The notes under the pieces were generated by a model that did no database searches, had not been told where the DNA came from, and was given only the letters and a program-made list of their open reading frames with translations. The position numbers were made by a program, and so were the translations under genes. This document shows, one piece after another, positions 12,802-25,655 of a DNA stretch of 64,000 nucleotides. Origin of the DNA: Cacajao melanocephalus (Eukaryota > Chordata > Mammalia > Primates > Pitheciidae); contig CAUYLG010026861.1 in the NCBI GenBank assembly GCA_963573385.1, forward strand, positions 43,480 to 107,479, given 5' to 3'. Numbering within the stretch: the first letter of the stretch is position 1; every line of letters begins with the position of its first letter.

Positions 12802-12830
12802 TTCATTCGTTCATTCATTCATTCATTCAT
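12802..12830. repeat. (ATTC)n microsatellite
   Basis: About seven ATTC units, one with an ATTCG interruption. A second short ATTCATTC pair occurs at 13122-13132. Confidence 0.9.
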
Positions 12831-13224
12831 GACACATTACAGCCACAGAGGTGGGAGGATTCAGGCCCTGCCTGCAGGGATAGTTGCATGTACAACCAGC
12901 AGCCACACCAAGGGCAGGGAGAAGGCCAAGCTGGGCCACAGGGGCAGCTCTCAGGAGGCTCTGTACTGACTTCACACCCACACTGTACTCCATTCATCAC
13001 AAATCTGAGGTATGCAACAAAAATGGGCCACAAAATAACTCACGGTATTAACGGCAGAGTCATGATGTGCGAAAATTGAATAAAATGAGCTCTCCAGGCA
13101 CCATCTATATTTAGAAAATGGAATTCATTCATTCAGGAAGCTTGATGGATAAATGAAGTAGGTCAGGCAGGGAGAATACAAATCGCAGCAGCTCCTGTGG
13201 GGAGCCTGCCAGCCCCTGGCTGAG

Positions 13225-13420
13225 TACATGTGCTACACCATCATATCATCCACTGAACACCCTGTGAGGTCAGTACTCTGATGATTCCCATTTTACAGAT
13301 GGAGAAACAATGTCATAGGCATGTGGCTTGCTCACAGTCACTGGAGCTCATAGTCACTTACTCTAGTCAGCTAGAGCCAGAATTCAAACCCGGGTCTGTC
13401 TCACTCCAAAGTTTCTGCTC
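13225..13420 (-). mobile_element. MIR SINE, antisense
   Basis: In order: CCCTGTGAGGTCAGTACT, CCCATTTTACAGATGGAGAAAC, GGCTTGCTCACAGTCACTGGAGC, AGCCAGAATTCAAACCCGGGTCTG. This is the reverse of the MIR core and tail. The tRNA-derived head lies toward 13420. Confidence 0.9.
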
Positions 13421-13689
13421 ATTGTGGCATGGAAAAGATTCCTCATTTCCACCAGCTTCCTTTTAATCAAGGCAGATTAGACATTCACGCCTTGGCTAAT
13501 CTAGGCTTTGAGTGTAGTGACGTTTATTAGTGCCTGCAAAGCAAGATTAGCCACTGCTCGTTTTGTCATTCTGGAAACTGACTCTTGCCAATTCCCAGCC
13601 AGGCTTTATCTCAAGATACTTCTCAAAATCTCAGCCCATGTTTATTATGCCTACAAAATGGCTCTGAAAATAAAGTAGGCTGGAAGTCA

Positions 13690-13800
13690 GGTGACTGATG
13701 TCATCCTGGACTTGAACTGTATGACCTTGGAGAAGTTACGTTCCTCTGGTTTCAGTTTCCCATTTGAAAATGAAAGAATTGCAGCAATTCTACCACTAGG
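13690..13800 (+). mobile_element. MIR SINE, sense fragment
   Basis: GACTTGAACTGTATGACCTTGGAGAAGTTAC then GGTTTCAGTTTCC follows 'GTGTGACCTTGGGCAAGTTACTTAACC...CTCAGTTTCC'. Truncated by the next Alu insertion. Confidence 0.75.
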
Positions 13801-13839
13801 ACTAAAGAGAAGTACCTGGACATTAAGAGGCATGCTCAA

Positions 13840-14126
13840 TGGGAAGCCGAGGCGGGTGGATTGCCTGAGTTCAGGAGTTCAAGACAGGCCTGGCCAACAT
13901 GGTGAAATCCGTCTCTAGTAAAAATACAAAAATTAGTCGGGCATGGTGGTGTATGCCTGTGGTCCCAGCTACTCAGGAGGCTAAAGCAGGAGAATTGCTT
14001 GAACCTGGGAGGCGGAGGTTGCAATGAGCCAAGATTTCACCATTGCACTCCAGCCTGGGCAACAGAGCAAGACTCCATCTCAAAAAAAAAAAAAAAAAAA
14101 AAAAACAGAAAAGAAAAGAAAAGAAA
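13840..14126 (+). mobile_element. Alu SINE, 5'-truncated, with target duplication
   Basis: Starts at GGGAAGCCGAGGCGGG, missing the first ~40 bases, and ends in 22 A residues plus AAAAG repeats. AAGAGGCATGCTCAA (13825-13839) matches AAGAAGCATGCCCAA (14127-14141) at 13 of 15 positions, confirming a retroposition event with 5' truncation. Confidence 0.96.
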
Positions 14127-14379
14127 AAGAAGCATGCCCAAGGATGCTTATGGCAGTGCTGCCTGTGAGAGTGAAAAACTGAAGACCACCTGTGAGAATG
14201 GTAAATAACCCATGGTGACCCTATGTGGCAGCTGGTCTCCAAGTGGATCCCAGCGATCTCTGCCTCCTCCTGGTATTCCCCCTAGTGTAGTCCTCTTCCA
14301 CACTGAACCAGGGTTGGTCGGCTTGACCAACAGCATATGGCAAAGTTGTTACCAGTGGAAGGTATCTGAGTTACCAGCA

Positions 14380-15020
14380 ATGAATCCAAGTGGGTCTACA
14401 GCAACTTCAGTTCTTGCCTCCTCAGAAGGAAGAATTTGACTGAGGGGTGTAAGTCTGAAAAAGAGAGCAAGGCAAGTTTCAGAGGAGGAGTGGAAGTTTA
14501 TTTATAAAGGCTTTATAACAGGAAAGAAAGTACACTTGGAAGAGACCTAAGCGGGCAACTTAGGAACAAGTGCAGTGTTTAACCTGGTTCCAAGGACCTT
14601 CTAGGCTGGCCCCTTTCCCATGATTCTTGCCTTAGGGTGGGCTGCCCGCATGTGCAGTAGCCTCCTTATCCTGGGGAAGGGAGCACACTCAGCGTGTGTA
14701 GGAAGTTGTACGCATGCTCATCTGAGGCTTTCTTCCCTTGTGGGGTGCTCCCCGAGGGTCATACGCCACCATTTTGTCTCTTACTGCGCATGCCTGGGAA
14801 GTTGCGTCTTTCTGGCGCTTGCATTCAAATCATACTTTAGTGCAGCAGGTGTGGACCGTGGAGAAATGACCGCTCCTTGGCGCTGGCTGCCAATTTATCC
14901 CTTTCAGAGAGGCAGTGTGATCACTGCCGAACCATCACCTGACATTCCTAGTGGGTCGGGGAGAGCCCTCTCCTGCCCTGCTCATGTCTGTCTCACTACC
15001 TGTAACAGAAGGAATGGCAT
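14380..15020 (-). mobile_element. Solo ERV1-type LTR inserted in the MLT1 LTR
   Basis: On the minus strand it runs from about 15019 (TGCCATTCC) to 14381 (TTGGATTCA). It has TATAAATAAA (complement of ~14499-14512), which combines a TATA-like element with a polyadenylation signal. U5-like sequence reads CACCCCTCAGTCAAATTCTTCC on the minus strand. Flanks AGCA at 14376-14379 and 15021-15024 are a likely 4-bp duplication. It carries a YY1-like site and an NRF1-like site. I recognise the class (ERV1 LTR) but not the family name. Confidence 0.7.
14764..14793. promoter_or_regulatory. YY1-like and NRF1-like sites in an LTR
   Basis: CGCCACCATTTTG (14764-14776) matches the YY1 core (CAAAATGGTGGCG on the other strand). 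TGCGCATGC (14785-14793) is most of an NRF1 palindrome. Both lie upstream of the TATA-like element on the minus strand, as expected for an LTR promoter. Binding is untested. Confidence 0.4.
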
Positions 15021-15409
15021 AGCACTCCCAGGCTTAGGTTTTTAAAAGACAGCAGCTTCCATCTTGGGTTTTCTCTCTCCTTCCTCTTGAATTACTTGCT
15101 CTAGGGAAGCTGCCTGCTTGAGCAGCCCTGTAGACAGGGACGCGTGGGATGAAATTGAATCCTTTAGCCAACAGCCATGGACGTGAGGCATCTTATCTGT
15201 GGATCCTTTAACACCAATCAAGCTTTCAGATGACCACAGCCCTGCCAGCTCAGCTGCAACCCCATGACAGCCCCTGATCCGGAACCACCACCCGGGGCTG
15301 TTTCAGGGTTCCTGATCTCAGAATCTGTGTGAAATAATAAAATTTTGTTGTTTTTAAGCTGCCAAATTTGGGGGTAATTTGTTATCTAGCAATGGATAAC
15401 AAGTATACA

Positions 15410-15815
15410 CCACACCTAGAATATTATGCAGCAGTTAAAAAGTGGAATAGGTCTATGTGTACTGATACGGAAAGATTTCTGAGATACGTGTTAAGACACC
15501 TTAGGATGTGTTGTTAGAAAATAATAATTACAGAAAAACACATACCACTATATCTCTTTTATGTAAAATATAACTCATTATATTTTTATGCATTTACCTA
15601 TACAAGTAAATATGTAGCAAATTACCCATCATATGTAGCAATGATTAACACCAATTTACCTCTCAGTAAGAGAGTCGGAGGAAGGTGCAAAACAGAATTT
15701 TCATTTTCTATTCAATAGATTACGCTCTCTCTCTCACTATATATAGATATTTAATTTTACCATGATGTGTCAATCAATGTATTACTTATGCTGAATTTAA
15801 AAATTCTGTAAACAA
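15410..15815 (+). mobile_element. L1M 3' end fragment
   Basis: Starts in ORF2-derived sequence AGAATATTATGCAGCAGTTAAAAAGTGG ('GGAATACTATGCAGCCATTAAAAA'), then TACTGATACGGAAAGATTTC and a 3' UTR ending GTATTACTTATGCTGAATTTAAAAA. This matches mammalian-wide L1 (L1ME/MC-like). No frame survives. Confidence 0.75.
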
Positions 15816-15817
15816 AG

Positions 15818-15880
15818 GCATTTGACTACTTGATCCCTGAGGTCTCTTTCAACTGTGGCGTTTTGTAGTTCTATTAAAAT
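15818..15880 (+). mobile_element. MIR3/L3 tail
   Basis: CTACTTGATCCCTGAGGTCTCTTTCAACTGTGG...TAGTTCTAT resembles 'CTAGATGATCTCTAAGGTCCCTTCCAACTCT...ATTCTATG', the shared end of L3 (CR1-like) LINEs and MIR3. Confidence 0.5.
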
Positions 15881-15909
15881 AGTCATTGGAATGTAAATTA
15901 AAAGAATGA

Positions 15910-16424
<515 letters not shown>

Positions 16425-16997
16425 TGGGTGGGTATTTAAATTATGGCTCCTTGGAGCTCCCTCTGTTTTTGCTGAGGAAAATTTCTCATTTCCCATGACT
16501 TTCCCATAAGAGATAGGCTCTGTGAGAGGGTGCCAATTTGCCAGCTGCTTCCACTTCAGAGAACAAAATCAACAGTCTGTGAACTACTGTTGAATTCAGC
16601 AGTCTAGAACTACTTCTGCCTCTGAGCTCTGGGGCCTGGTTCCGCCCAGCTTACTTGACTGCTGAGGGCTTTGCTCCGGCATGGGAGGGCTGGGGCCTCC
16701 CTCATCTGACCTGGGTGTTTAGCTGTGATGATTGAGCTAAGCTGCCTGTAACTTCCCCAGAGTTGGTGCCACACCTCCACCTCCCTCCGGCTTGCCAGAC
16801 CACTGGGGCTGAAGGATCTGCCTGCCAACCCCTGAAACATCTCATCTTGGGTTGGTTTGCATAAAAAAAATGGCCTGGGGAAAAAATGATAGCATCACAA
16901 ATTATACACAGTAAAATGCCTGCACTTTATTTTGCTTGGGGAAAGAAATAACTGATACTGGTCTAAGGCTTTAAACGGGAGTTTTGTGTGGAGCTTA
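16425..16997. other. No recognisable feature
   Basis: Unique-looking; one 76-codon minus-strand frame at 16610-16840 without motifs. Confidence 0.4.
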
Positions 16998-17143
16998 GAA
17001 GAGAGGTTCTCTGCCACCTCTGCAGGAGAATCACCTGTGCTCCCCTTTCCATTCTGATTAAATTGTTCAGGGGCTTGGGCATGGGTATTTTTTTAAAAGT
17101 GTCTCAAATGGCTTTAATAAACAGCCAGGGTTTGAGAACACCT
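16998..17143 (+). mobile_element. MER5A-like hAT-Charlie transposon
   Basis: GAGAGGTTCTCTGCC, GGAGAATCACCTGTG, GGGCTTGGGCATGGGTATTTTTTTAAAAGTG, then CAGCCAGGGTTTGAGAACACCTGG as decayed terminal repeat. Order and spacing match MER5A. Internally deleted, non-autonomous. Confidence 0.75.
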
Positions 17144-17407
17144 GGATTGGAAGGAAATGGGAAAAGAACATTCAGGTCAAATGGATGGGATTAATTATGT
17201 TTGCTAAATCAGGAAATTCTCTAGAGAAGGAAGTGACTTCCCACCGTTTTGCATACTGTTGGCAAATTGAATTGAAGTTTCATTTTAACAAGGGCCATTG
17301 ACACTGGGCTGGGTGTGCAGGAAAACTGGGATGTCAGGGCTGTAACGAGCAGCAGAAGAGAAGGACCCAAGTCCCAACCCATAGCTCCTGGGAGAGAAGT
17401 TGGGAGA

Positions 17408-17610
<203 letters not shown>

Positions 17611-18440
17611 TGACGAAAGATAAACGAGGCGAGGATGTGAAGAAAAGGGAACCCTTGTATACTGTTGGCAGGAATGTAAATTAGTGTAGCCATTATGGAA
17701 AACAGTGTGGATATTCCTAAAAAAATAGAAAACAAAATAATGAGCCAGCAATCTCAATACTGGGTATATACCCAAAGGCTATGAATTAGTGTGTTGAAGA
17801 GATATCTGCACTCCGGTCTGTAGCAGCACTATTCACTATAGCCGAGATGTGAAATCAACCAAGTGTCCATCAACAGATGAATAGAGAAAGAAAATGTGGT
17901 ACATGTACACAGTAATGCTGTCCGGCCTTAAAAAGAAGGACATTCTGCCATTATAACAACATGGATGAACCTGGAGAACATTATGTTAAATGAACTAAGC
18001 CTGGCACAGAAAGACGAATACTGTACAATGTCACATGTGGAATCTAAAAAAGTTGAACTACTAGAAACAGAGGGTAAAATGGTGGTTACCAGAAACCGTG
18101 AGAGTGTGTGTACGTTTGTGTGTGTGTGTGCATGTGTGTGTGTGTGTGTGTATGAATTGGGGAGATGCTGGTCAAAGAACACAACATTTCAATTAGGAGG
18201 AATAAGTTCAAGAGTTCTATTGAACACCACGATGATGGTAGTTAATAACAATACGTTGTATACTTGAAAATGGCTGAGAGTAGATTTTAAGTGTTCTCAC
18301 CATATAAAATGATAATATATGAAGTAATGTATATCTTAACTTGATTTAGGCATTCCACAATGTATACAGATATCAAAACATCATGCTGTATACCATCAAT
18401 ACACGCAATTTTTACTTGTCAGTTAAAATAATAACTTTAA
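17611..18440 (+). mobile_element. L1M 3' end: ORF2 C-terminus plus 3' UTR
   Basis: The ORF2 C-terminal part runs from AAGAAAAGGGAACCC (17639) through ATACTGGGTATATACCCAAAGG and TCCATCAACAGATGAATAG to AACATGGATGAACCTGGAG (17960-17978). It is broken by several stops and includes a short clean piece from 17965. The 3' UTR follows: GGAATCTAAAAAAGTTGAAC, GGTGGTTACCAGAAAC, AGGAGGAATAAGTTC, TTCTCACCATA and GCATTCCACAATGTATACA to an A-rich end. This fits late L1M (L1MA/MB). The conserved G-rich patch after GGTTACCAGA is replaced by a (TG)n run. Confidence 0.92.
18101..18152. repeat. (TG)n microsatellite inside an L1 3' UTR
   Basis: An interrupted TG/CA tract of ~50 bp with TACG and CA interruptions. 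It lies where L1M 3' UTRs normally have GGCTGGGGGGTGGGG. Confidence 0.95.
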
Positions 18441-18459
18441 AAAACATTAAAAAAATTAA

Positions 18460-19300
<841 letters not shown>

Positions 19301-19439
19301 GAGGTGGAGATCTTAGGTAGCCGTGTCAGAAGCTGCTTACCACACTGAATCATTGGGAAACCACCACACATTTGAAAAGGTAAAAGCCTCAGAGGCCCCA
19401 TTCTCTAGTTATGAAGCAGTGTGGCTAGAAAACAAATCA

Positions 19440-19730
19440 TTTGTAAAGTAAAACTACGGTAACAACAACCTGTATGTCCAAACCCAAGGGATACAACCAA
19501 ACTGTACTTAGAGGAAATGGTATAGCATGAATTGTTTATATTGTGTCATAAAGAGAATAAAAATTAACCCCACCTTTATCTAAAAAGGTGAATCTTCCTC
19601 TACCTCGCCAACAAAACAGACTTAAGGAAGGAATCAGCAAGAACAAAATGAAGAAATCAATAAGGCAGAAAATACTAGAATCCAAATCACTTAAAAAAAA
19701 AACAGTGAAACAGTCAGATTTCTAATGGGA
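19440..19730 (+). mobile_element. Second L1 ORF2 fragment
   Basis: GGGATACAACCAAACTGTACTTAGAGGAAATGGTATAGC (~19488-19526) corresponds to the same ORF2 segment present at ~19084-19123, so this is a separate or duplicated L1 copy. The A-rich continuation (GAAATCAATAAGGCAGAAAATAC) is compatible with ORF2. Confidence 0.5.
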
Positions 19731-19766
19731 TTAACTAGGAAAATAAAAGGAAAATCAACCTAACCT

Positions 19767-19828
19767 TGGTTGTATTCACTTTGGGGCTGTTTGTCACAGC
19801 AGTGTAGCCTAGCCTATGTCAACTAAAA
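19767..19828 (+). mobile_element. MaLR LTR tail fragment
   Basis: TTCACTTTGGGGCTGTTTGTCACAGCAGTGTAGCCTAGCC resembles the 3' end of an MLT1-type LTR ('CTGAGATTTGGGGGTTGTTTGTTACCGCAGCATAACCTAGCC'). Confidence 0.5.
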
Positions 19829-20479
19829 TTGGATGAATGAGCCCAGATGGAGCCCCAGGGAGAGGAACAGCAGGGTGAAGAGAAGCTATGTTTAAGTGTA
19901 AGAAAGGCCTGAATGTGTTTCTCGATGGAGGAGTATGATCCAGAAGGGTTGGAGAAGAGGACTTGCCTGGTCATTCAGATTTAACAGATGGCAGCAGGTG
20001 TGTGATTCCCAGCAAGAGAGGAAGGTTTACCTTGGGACAAGAAGACAGCCACTCCTTCCTCGGGCACAAGGGCAAGTGGAGATGAGTGACGAGGGAAGGC
20101 AGGAGGGCAGGGAAGCTGGCAGCTTTAGTCTGATGGTCTGGAGTTTCTCAGTAAGCAGGGAAATAGTGCTGGGAAGAGGTAGGAAGAAAGGATGCAACAG
20201 AATTTTAGACAAAGGGAAGAGATTGGGGGCAGTCCCAAGAGGAGGAGCGTAGGGTGGTGAAGGAGTAGAGGAGTCTATTGCAAGGGTTCACCATACATTT
20301 GCAGGAAACTTGGTTTTTGAAAAGCTGTGCTCTTCCCTAGGAAATCTCTGCCTCTTCGTCGGGAAGAGATAGTCTCATTATACAGCCTTGGGGAGAAAAG
20401 AGCTCCCATCCCTGCAGCTATTGAAGCAGAGCGTGTATAACATACTGGCAGGGACATGGTGAAGGAGATCCCTGAATTG
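19829..20479. other. No recognisable feature
   Basis: Purine-rich (GGAGAAGAGG, GGAAGAGG, GGGAGAG runs) but no family recognised. A 105-codon plus-strand frame at 19935-20252 is rich in R, G and Q; it reflects the purine bias. Confidence 0.4.
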
Positions 20480-20545
20480 GATAGATTAAATGCCCTTTAA
20501 GTTCCCTTCCAACCTGGAGATTTTATGATTCTATAATTCTATGTA
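20480..20545 (+). mobile_element. MIR3/L3 tail
   Basis: GATTAAATGCCCTTTAAGTTCCCTTCCAACCTGGAGATTTTATGATTCTATAATTCTATG: the end resembles the ATTCTATG repeats that terminate CR1/L3-type LINEs. Possibly a MIR3 end. Confidence 0.55.
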
Positions 20546-22689
20546 TTGTAAAGAACTTAACAAAGTCAAATTAATTCCACCCTATTCAAATTATAGTGAC
20601 CTGCCTCTTAGCTTCCCCGAGGGAATGGACTTAAAACTGCTGTGCACTCAGAATAGATGATGTGATGCCCGCACTGTCATTCCAGGTCAGTGCGCCTAAG
20701 TATGGGAGTCATTACGATGGAGCAGATGCACCCGCGTGCTGACCGGCTGCTTAGCTCGGAATTTATCTCTCCAGAGCAGGCATGATGGGCTGGCTGAAAA
20801 CAGACTGTCATTTTGATACATACTCTTTTTGTTTGCTGATGACTTTTGAATTTTCTGTTACTAAACTCAGCATTTTCCTAGTGGACTCTGGGTTTTGTTC
20901 TCTTTAGAAAATTTTATTTAGTTCTTATGTCTTAGAAGTAGCTCACTAAAAAAGGTAGCAAGAGGAGGAGGAGATGTCCTGTATGATTCTGGCTCCAAAG
21001 GTACCACAGATCTCTGACTGATGGCAGGACTGGTACCCATCTCCAGAGCCCAACTGAGTCGCAGTTACTCCATGTGTCCTGGAATAAAATACAGGAAATA
21101 AAGGCTGTTCCAACATCATGAGGTTTGCATCTTATTGGGACAGAGTTATGGAAACCCCAGCCTGGCTCAACAGGTAATCTTTTCAACAAGGCTCATCATA
21201 ACATTCACAAAATCATTGAACATTTTGCAATTCTAGTCTAGTTTTAGTGACTCTCCCCATCTACTTCCGTCACCATAACCGTCTATTTGATGACCAGCAG
21301 CAGATGCATTCTCAGGAGAAATGGGAGGCATAGATGCGAACATGACCTCCAGCCCGAATAAGGATATGTTTGTCCTGGCGTCTCCTTCTGCCTTCCAGTT
21401 AGCTTGTAGCATCTTGTGACATAAATTATCTGCCCAGCGCACTGAAACATTCCCTTCTGGAACAAGGCTTTATCACTCTGTGACATAAAAAGTTTTGCTC
21501 AAGTCCTTCCTCAAGTTCAGCATCAGTAGATTAGGGGATTATCAACGGTATGTAAGTACAACATGTCACGGGAGACAGAGGAAGAATCAAAGGGATTCTC
21601 ACCCTGTTTAGTCCATAATAAACTCAAGTTGATAAATGGCTTAGTGATGCCTAATGGTAAAGAACAGAAGGGCAGAAATACTAACCAAAAACTCCACTCA
21701 CTGTCTGGAGAATCAGAAAGAGCTCTTCATTTCTGGTAGTCACCTTCATCAGTGCAGCCTGAAGTATATCAGTTAGACTTGCTTGACCTCATATGGCATC
21801 TGAATGTACTGAGATTAAAATGAGAAACTACTGATACCACCCTTGGCTGTTTCTAAATAGATACTAAATAGCTCTGATACAGGACCCATAAATCTATAGG
21901 ATTCTTTAACCAGAATAGAATGAGAACTATGTAGCAAGATGGAAAGAGAAAAAGGTTGTACCAGAATCCTAGCCTGAGCAGATGATATTACAACAGCTGA
22001 GTTTAGCCCTTGAAGAGTTTAGACTCACTCTAAGTTTCCACACTTAGACTCGCCATGAAGTTTCTAACATATCATGATTCTTATAAGAAATAGTTACTAG
22101 CATTTACCAAACAGGTACCATGGTAGGTAGATAGAGGGTAAATAGTGTTGATGTGAATTATCGTAAAGCCCAGGGAAAAATCATACTCTAGAAAATGTTG
22201 GATAAACATAAACCCTTCTGCCACAAACGCCTGGATAAAATGTAACAACAATGATTGTAAACAATAGCCAAGCATGCAAGTAAGAAAAGAAAATTACCAG
22301 GTACCAGAAGCAAAGAGGTAATAAACAGCTACAGTGGAGAGTGGCTGGGCTGCGGCTGCTTACTCTTGGGATAATGGTGGGGAGAGGTCGATGGTGGAGC
22401 TGGGGTGGTGGTCATGATGTCATCAGTTTCAGCAACCTAAGGTCTTGGGCTTTCATCTTCACATAAGGTCAGGGAATGAGACCCTGGAGAAGGAAGGGAG
22501 CTAGAAGGAGACTTCTGCTGACAACTGGCATTCCTGGAGGGCCACACCCTCAGGGAAAGCTGAGATTTGGGGAAAAGCCTGTCCACTGGCCCAGCAGGAT
22601 AACAAAAAGCATGTCTGTCTCTACTTGGGCCCAGAGTGAAAATTTCTCCCCCAAGAAATCAAAACTCAGGGCCTGTGTTTCTTTATTTT
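20546..22689. other. 2.1 kb without recognised repeat or gene
   Basis: Longest repeat-free stretch so far. No frame exceeds 95 codons and no splice-bounded exon stands out. Could be unique non-coding DNA or repeats too diverged to see by eye. Confidence 0.4.
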
Positions 22690-22822
22690 TATTTATTATT
22701 ATTTTTTTAAAGATAGGGTTTCACCACGTTGGCCAGGCTGTTATCAAGTTCCTGACCTCGTGATCCGCCTGCCTCAGCCTCCCAAAGTGCTGTGATTACA
22801 GGCATTAGCCACCGCGCCCATC
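22690..22822 (-). mobile_element. Alu left monomer, antisense
   Basis: T/A-rich lead (ATTTATTATTATTTTTTTAAAG), then GATAGGGTTTCACCACGTTGGCC through ACCGCGCCCATCC. Only one arm is present: a truncated Alu or a fossil left monomer (FLAM). Confidence 0.85.
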
Positions 22823-22908
22823 CGAGCCTGTGTTTCATATAGATTTACATGTGAATTTATACTATCCAGAAGTCCAGGAAATTCCCAAACCAAAGCCCTT
22901 AATATAAA

Positions 22909-23030
22909 GCCAGGCATGATGGTGTGTGCCCCAAAGTCCCAGATATTTGGGATGCTGGGCAGGAGGAGCCCTCGAGCCCAGGAGTTAGATTTCAGCCTGG
23001 GCAACATAGCAAGACTCCACCCCTTAAAAA
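22909..23030 (+). mobile_element. Alu-related monomer, sense
   Basis: GCCAGGCATGATGGTGTGTGCC, CCCAGATATTTGGGATGCTGGGCAGGAGGA, GAGCCCAGGAGTT, then a jump to CAGCCTGGGCAACATAGCAAGACTCC. A single, diverged arm (free Alu monomer or AluJ arm) with an internal deletion. Confidence 0.75.
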
Positions 23031-23299
23031 TGGGGTCCCAGGCTGGTGATATTTTCAATTTTCCTAGAGATGTAAATACAGCAACACTTTAGAGGGACTA
23101 TTCTACGTATAATCTAGGATGAAAGGGTTTTACAGAATACACAAGCTGCATTAAAGATAAGAAAGATATCCACCAAGCACAAGAATCTGGTGACATAATA
23201 ATTAACAGAAGGACTAAAGTTCCAGGAAATTGGGATAATAGCCAGATAAAGAACGTGAGTGTGTCTAAAATTAAAAGAACTTGCACATGTGAAAAAACA

Positions 23300-23388
23300 A
23301 CCTATGTACAAGATTTTTGCAGTATTACATGTTAAATGAATGAGTTTCATAGTATGCAAATTATATCTCACTAAAGCTGTTACTTAAA
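23300..23388 (+). mobile_element. L1M-type 3' terminus
   Basis: TTTCATAGTATGCAAATTATATCTCACTAAAGCTGTTACTTAAAA matches the L1M terminal motif 'TTGTATGTAAATTATACCTCAATAAAGCTG...AAAA'. Upstream extent unclear. Confidence 0.6.
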
Positions 23389-23394
23389 ATGGTC

Positions 23395-23720
23395 TGAAAA
23401 TTAATGACTAAGCCTACAATCCAAGAAGCCAGAAAAAGTGCAAAAGAGAATAGAAGGAAGAAAATAATAAAGATAAGAGCATAAATAATGAAATAGAGAA
23501 ACATGAGAATGATCTTCACAAAAATTAATAAAATAGACACATCTGTGGCAAGACTGCTAAAGAAAACATAAGAGAAGGCTCAAATAACCCAAATCAGGAG
23601 GAAAAAGGAGCCATCACTAGGGATGCTGTAGATGTTACAAAGATAATATGAAGGTATTATGAACAAATTTAGGCCAATAAATTAGACGATTTAAAAGAAA
23701 TAGATAAATCCACTCCCCAA
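23395..23720 (+). mobile_element. L1M ORF2 fragment
   Basis: GAAGGAAGAAAATAATAAAGATAAGAGCATAAATAATGAAATAGAG, then AAAATAGACACATCTGTGGCAAGACTGC, GAGAAGGCTCAAATAACC, TATTATGAACAAATTTAGGCCAATAAATTAGACGATTTAAAAGAAATGGAT-type sequence follow ORF2 just upstream of the reverse transcriptase core. Many stops and indels. Confidence 0.88.
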
Positions 23721-24550
<830 letters not shown>

Positions 24551-25655
24551 AGAGATGTGTAATAGGGCATGTTTGGTGATTTTGCAGTTTCTCCACAATT
24601 CCAAGGTACAAAGCAAAAAGCTGGAATGGTTTCCACACTGTATTTTGTGGAACCACAGGGTTCTAAGAAAGATTCTTAGCCATCTCTGAGAAGTGAAATT
24701 CAGGAGCTCAGCTGCAGGACTTAGGCCTCCTGCCTCAGTGTCATCCTGTCAAACTCTGCCCATAGCTGTGTGATATCCTTGTGAAAGTTCATTTGCAGAA
24801 AAGACTCAAGTCTAAGCAATTTTCAAAGTCCTTCCCCATCTAAGTTGTAGTCAGAAAACAGGCATCAGATGGTCATTGACTGTGGATGTCTGGATTCCCT
24901 GCTGAGGCTCAGGGCCAAGGGAGTGTGTGCTATGAGCTGAAATGAGGGTTTCATCTCTCCACTGTGGGTTACGCAGCTTGGGATTGGTCTGTGTTGGGTC
25001 TATGATTGCTGCACATCCCTGAGGTTTTCAGAGCACTTCATATATACCTAAGATGCTGATTAATCTTCCCAACACCACTTGAAGAGCCTCAGAAGAATGT
25101 GAGCCAGTCTTCAATGTGACTGTAGGCAGAGGTTTTCTTTGACTGGGTGTCTGCCTTGTCTTCAGTCCTGTGCTGGGTTTATGATAAGAAAGACAGCAGG
25201 AACAGGAAGTAGGGCAGGGGTGGAATTTGAACACAAAGGAAGAAAAGGCCAGGCTAGTAAGGTCTACCTGATGAGAAAACATACCTACATAATTAGAAAA
25301 GAACCAATGGTATTTTTGCAGGGGGATTATAGAAAGAAAAGGAGCTGTGTGGCCAGCGCTGTGTAAGACTTGCCAGACGGAAGCCGAATACAATCGTGTG
25401 GACTCCAGAAGTAGAACCATGAGGCATGAGTGGAAGCTACAGAGAGACACATCTTGGGCTAATGTTGTGAAGCTGCTCTGAACTCTAAGACTGACCTGAG
25501 ACTGAATGACCTCCCTGGTGATGCCGTGAGATCCGCCCCCTCGACAGGTGTTCAGAGTCTACACAATTCTTCTTGGCAATGTTGAGGAGAGAATGGGTTA
25601 TGGACCAGTGGAGTGGGCGGGGTGAGTCGTGTGATCTCCACGATGCCTTCAACCC
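24551..25655. other. No gene recognised
   Basis: GCACTTCATATATACCTAAGATGCTGATTAATCTTCCCAACACC (25032-25075) hints at a short antisense MIR scrap. The 140-codon minus-strand frame at 25028-25450 has no recognisable domain. GGGCATGTTT (24565-24574) is an isolated p53 half-site. Confidence 0.4.

Larger units (their letters stand above)
14205..15405 (+). mobile_element. ERVL-MaLR LTR (MLT1-like), split by a later LTR
   Basis: The left part (14205-14379) has GTAGTCCTCTTCCACACTGAACCAGGG and TTGACCAACAGCATATGGC. The right part (15025-15405) has AGCAGCTTCCATCTTGGG, AGCAGCCCTGTAGA, TCAGATGACCACAGCCC, then TGTGTGAAATAATAAAA and the end GGGGTAATTTGTTATCTAGCAATGGATAAC. Together they follow one MLT1-type LTR interrupted by the element at 14380-15020. 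AATAAAA near 15335 is the old polyadenylation signal. Confidence 0.75.

Noticed and set aside
17965..18267. 100-codon plus-strand frame
   Set aside because: It is the decayed L1 ORF2 C-terminus running into the 3' UTR and the TG repeat, not a host gene.
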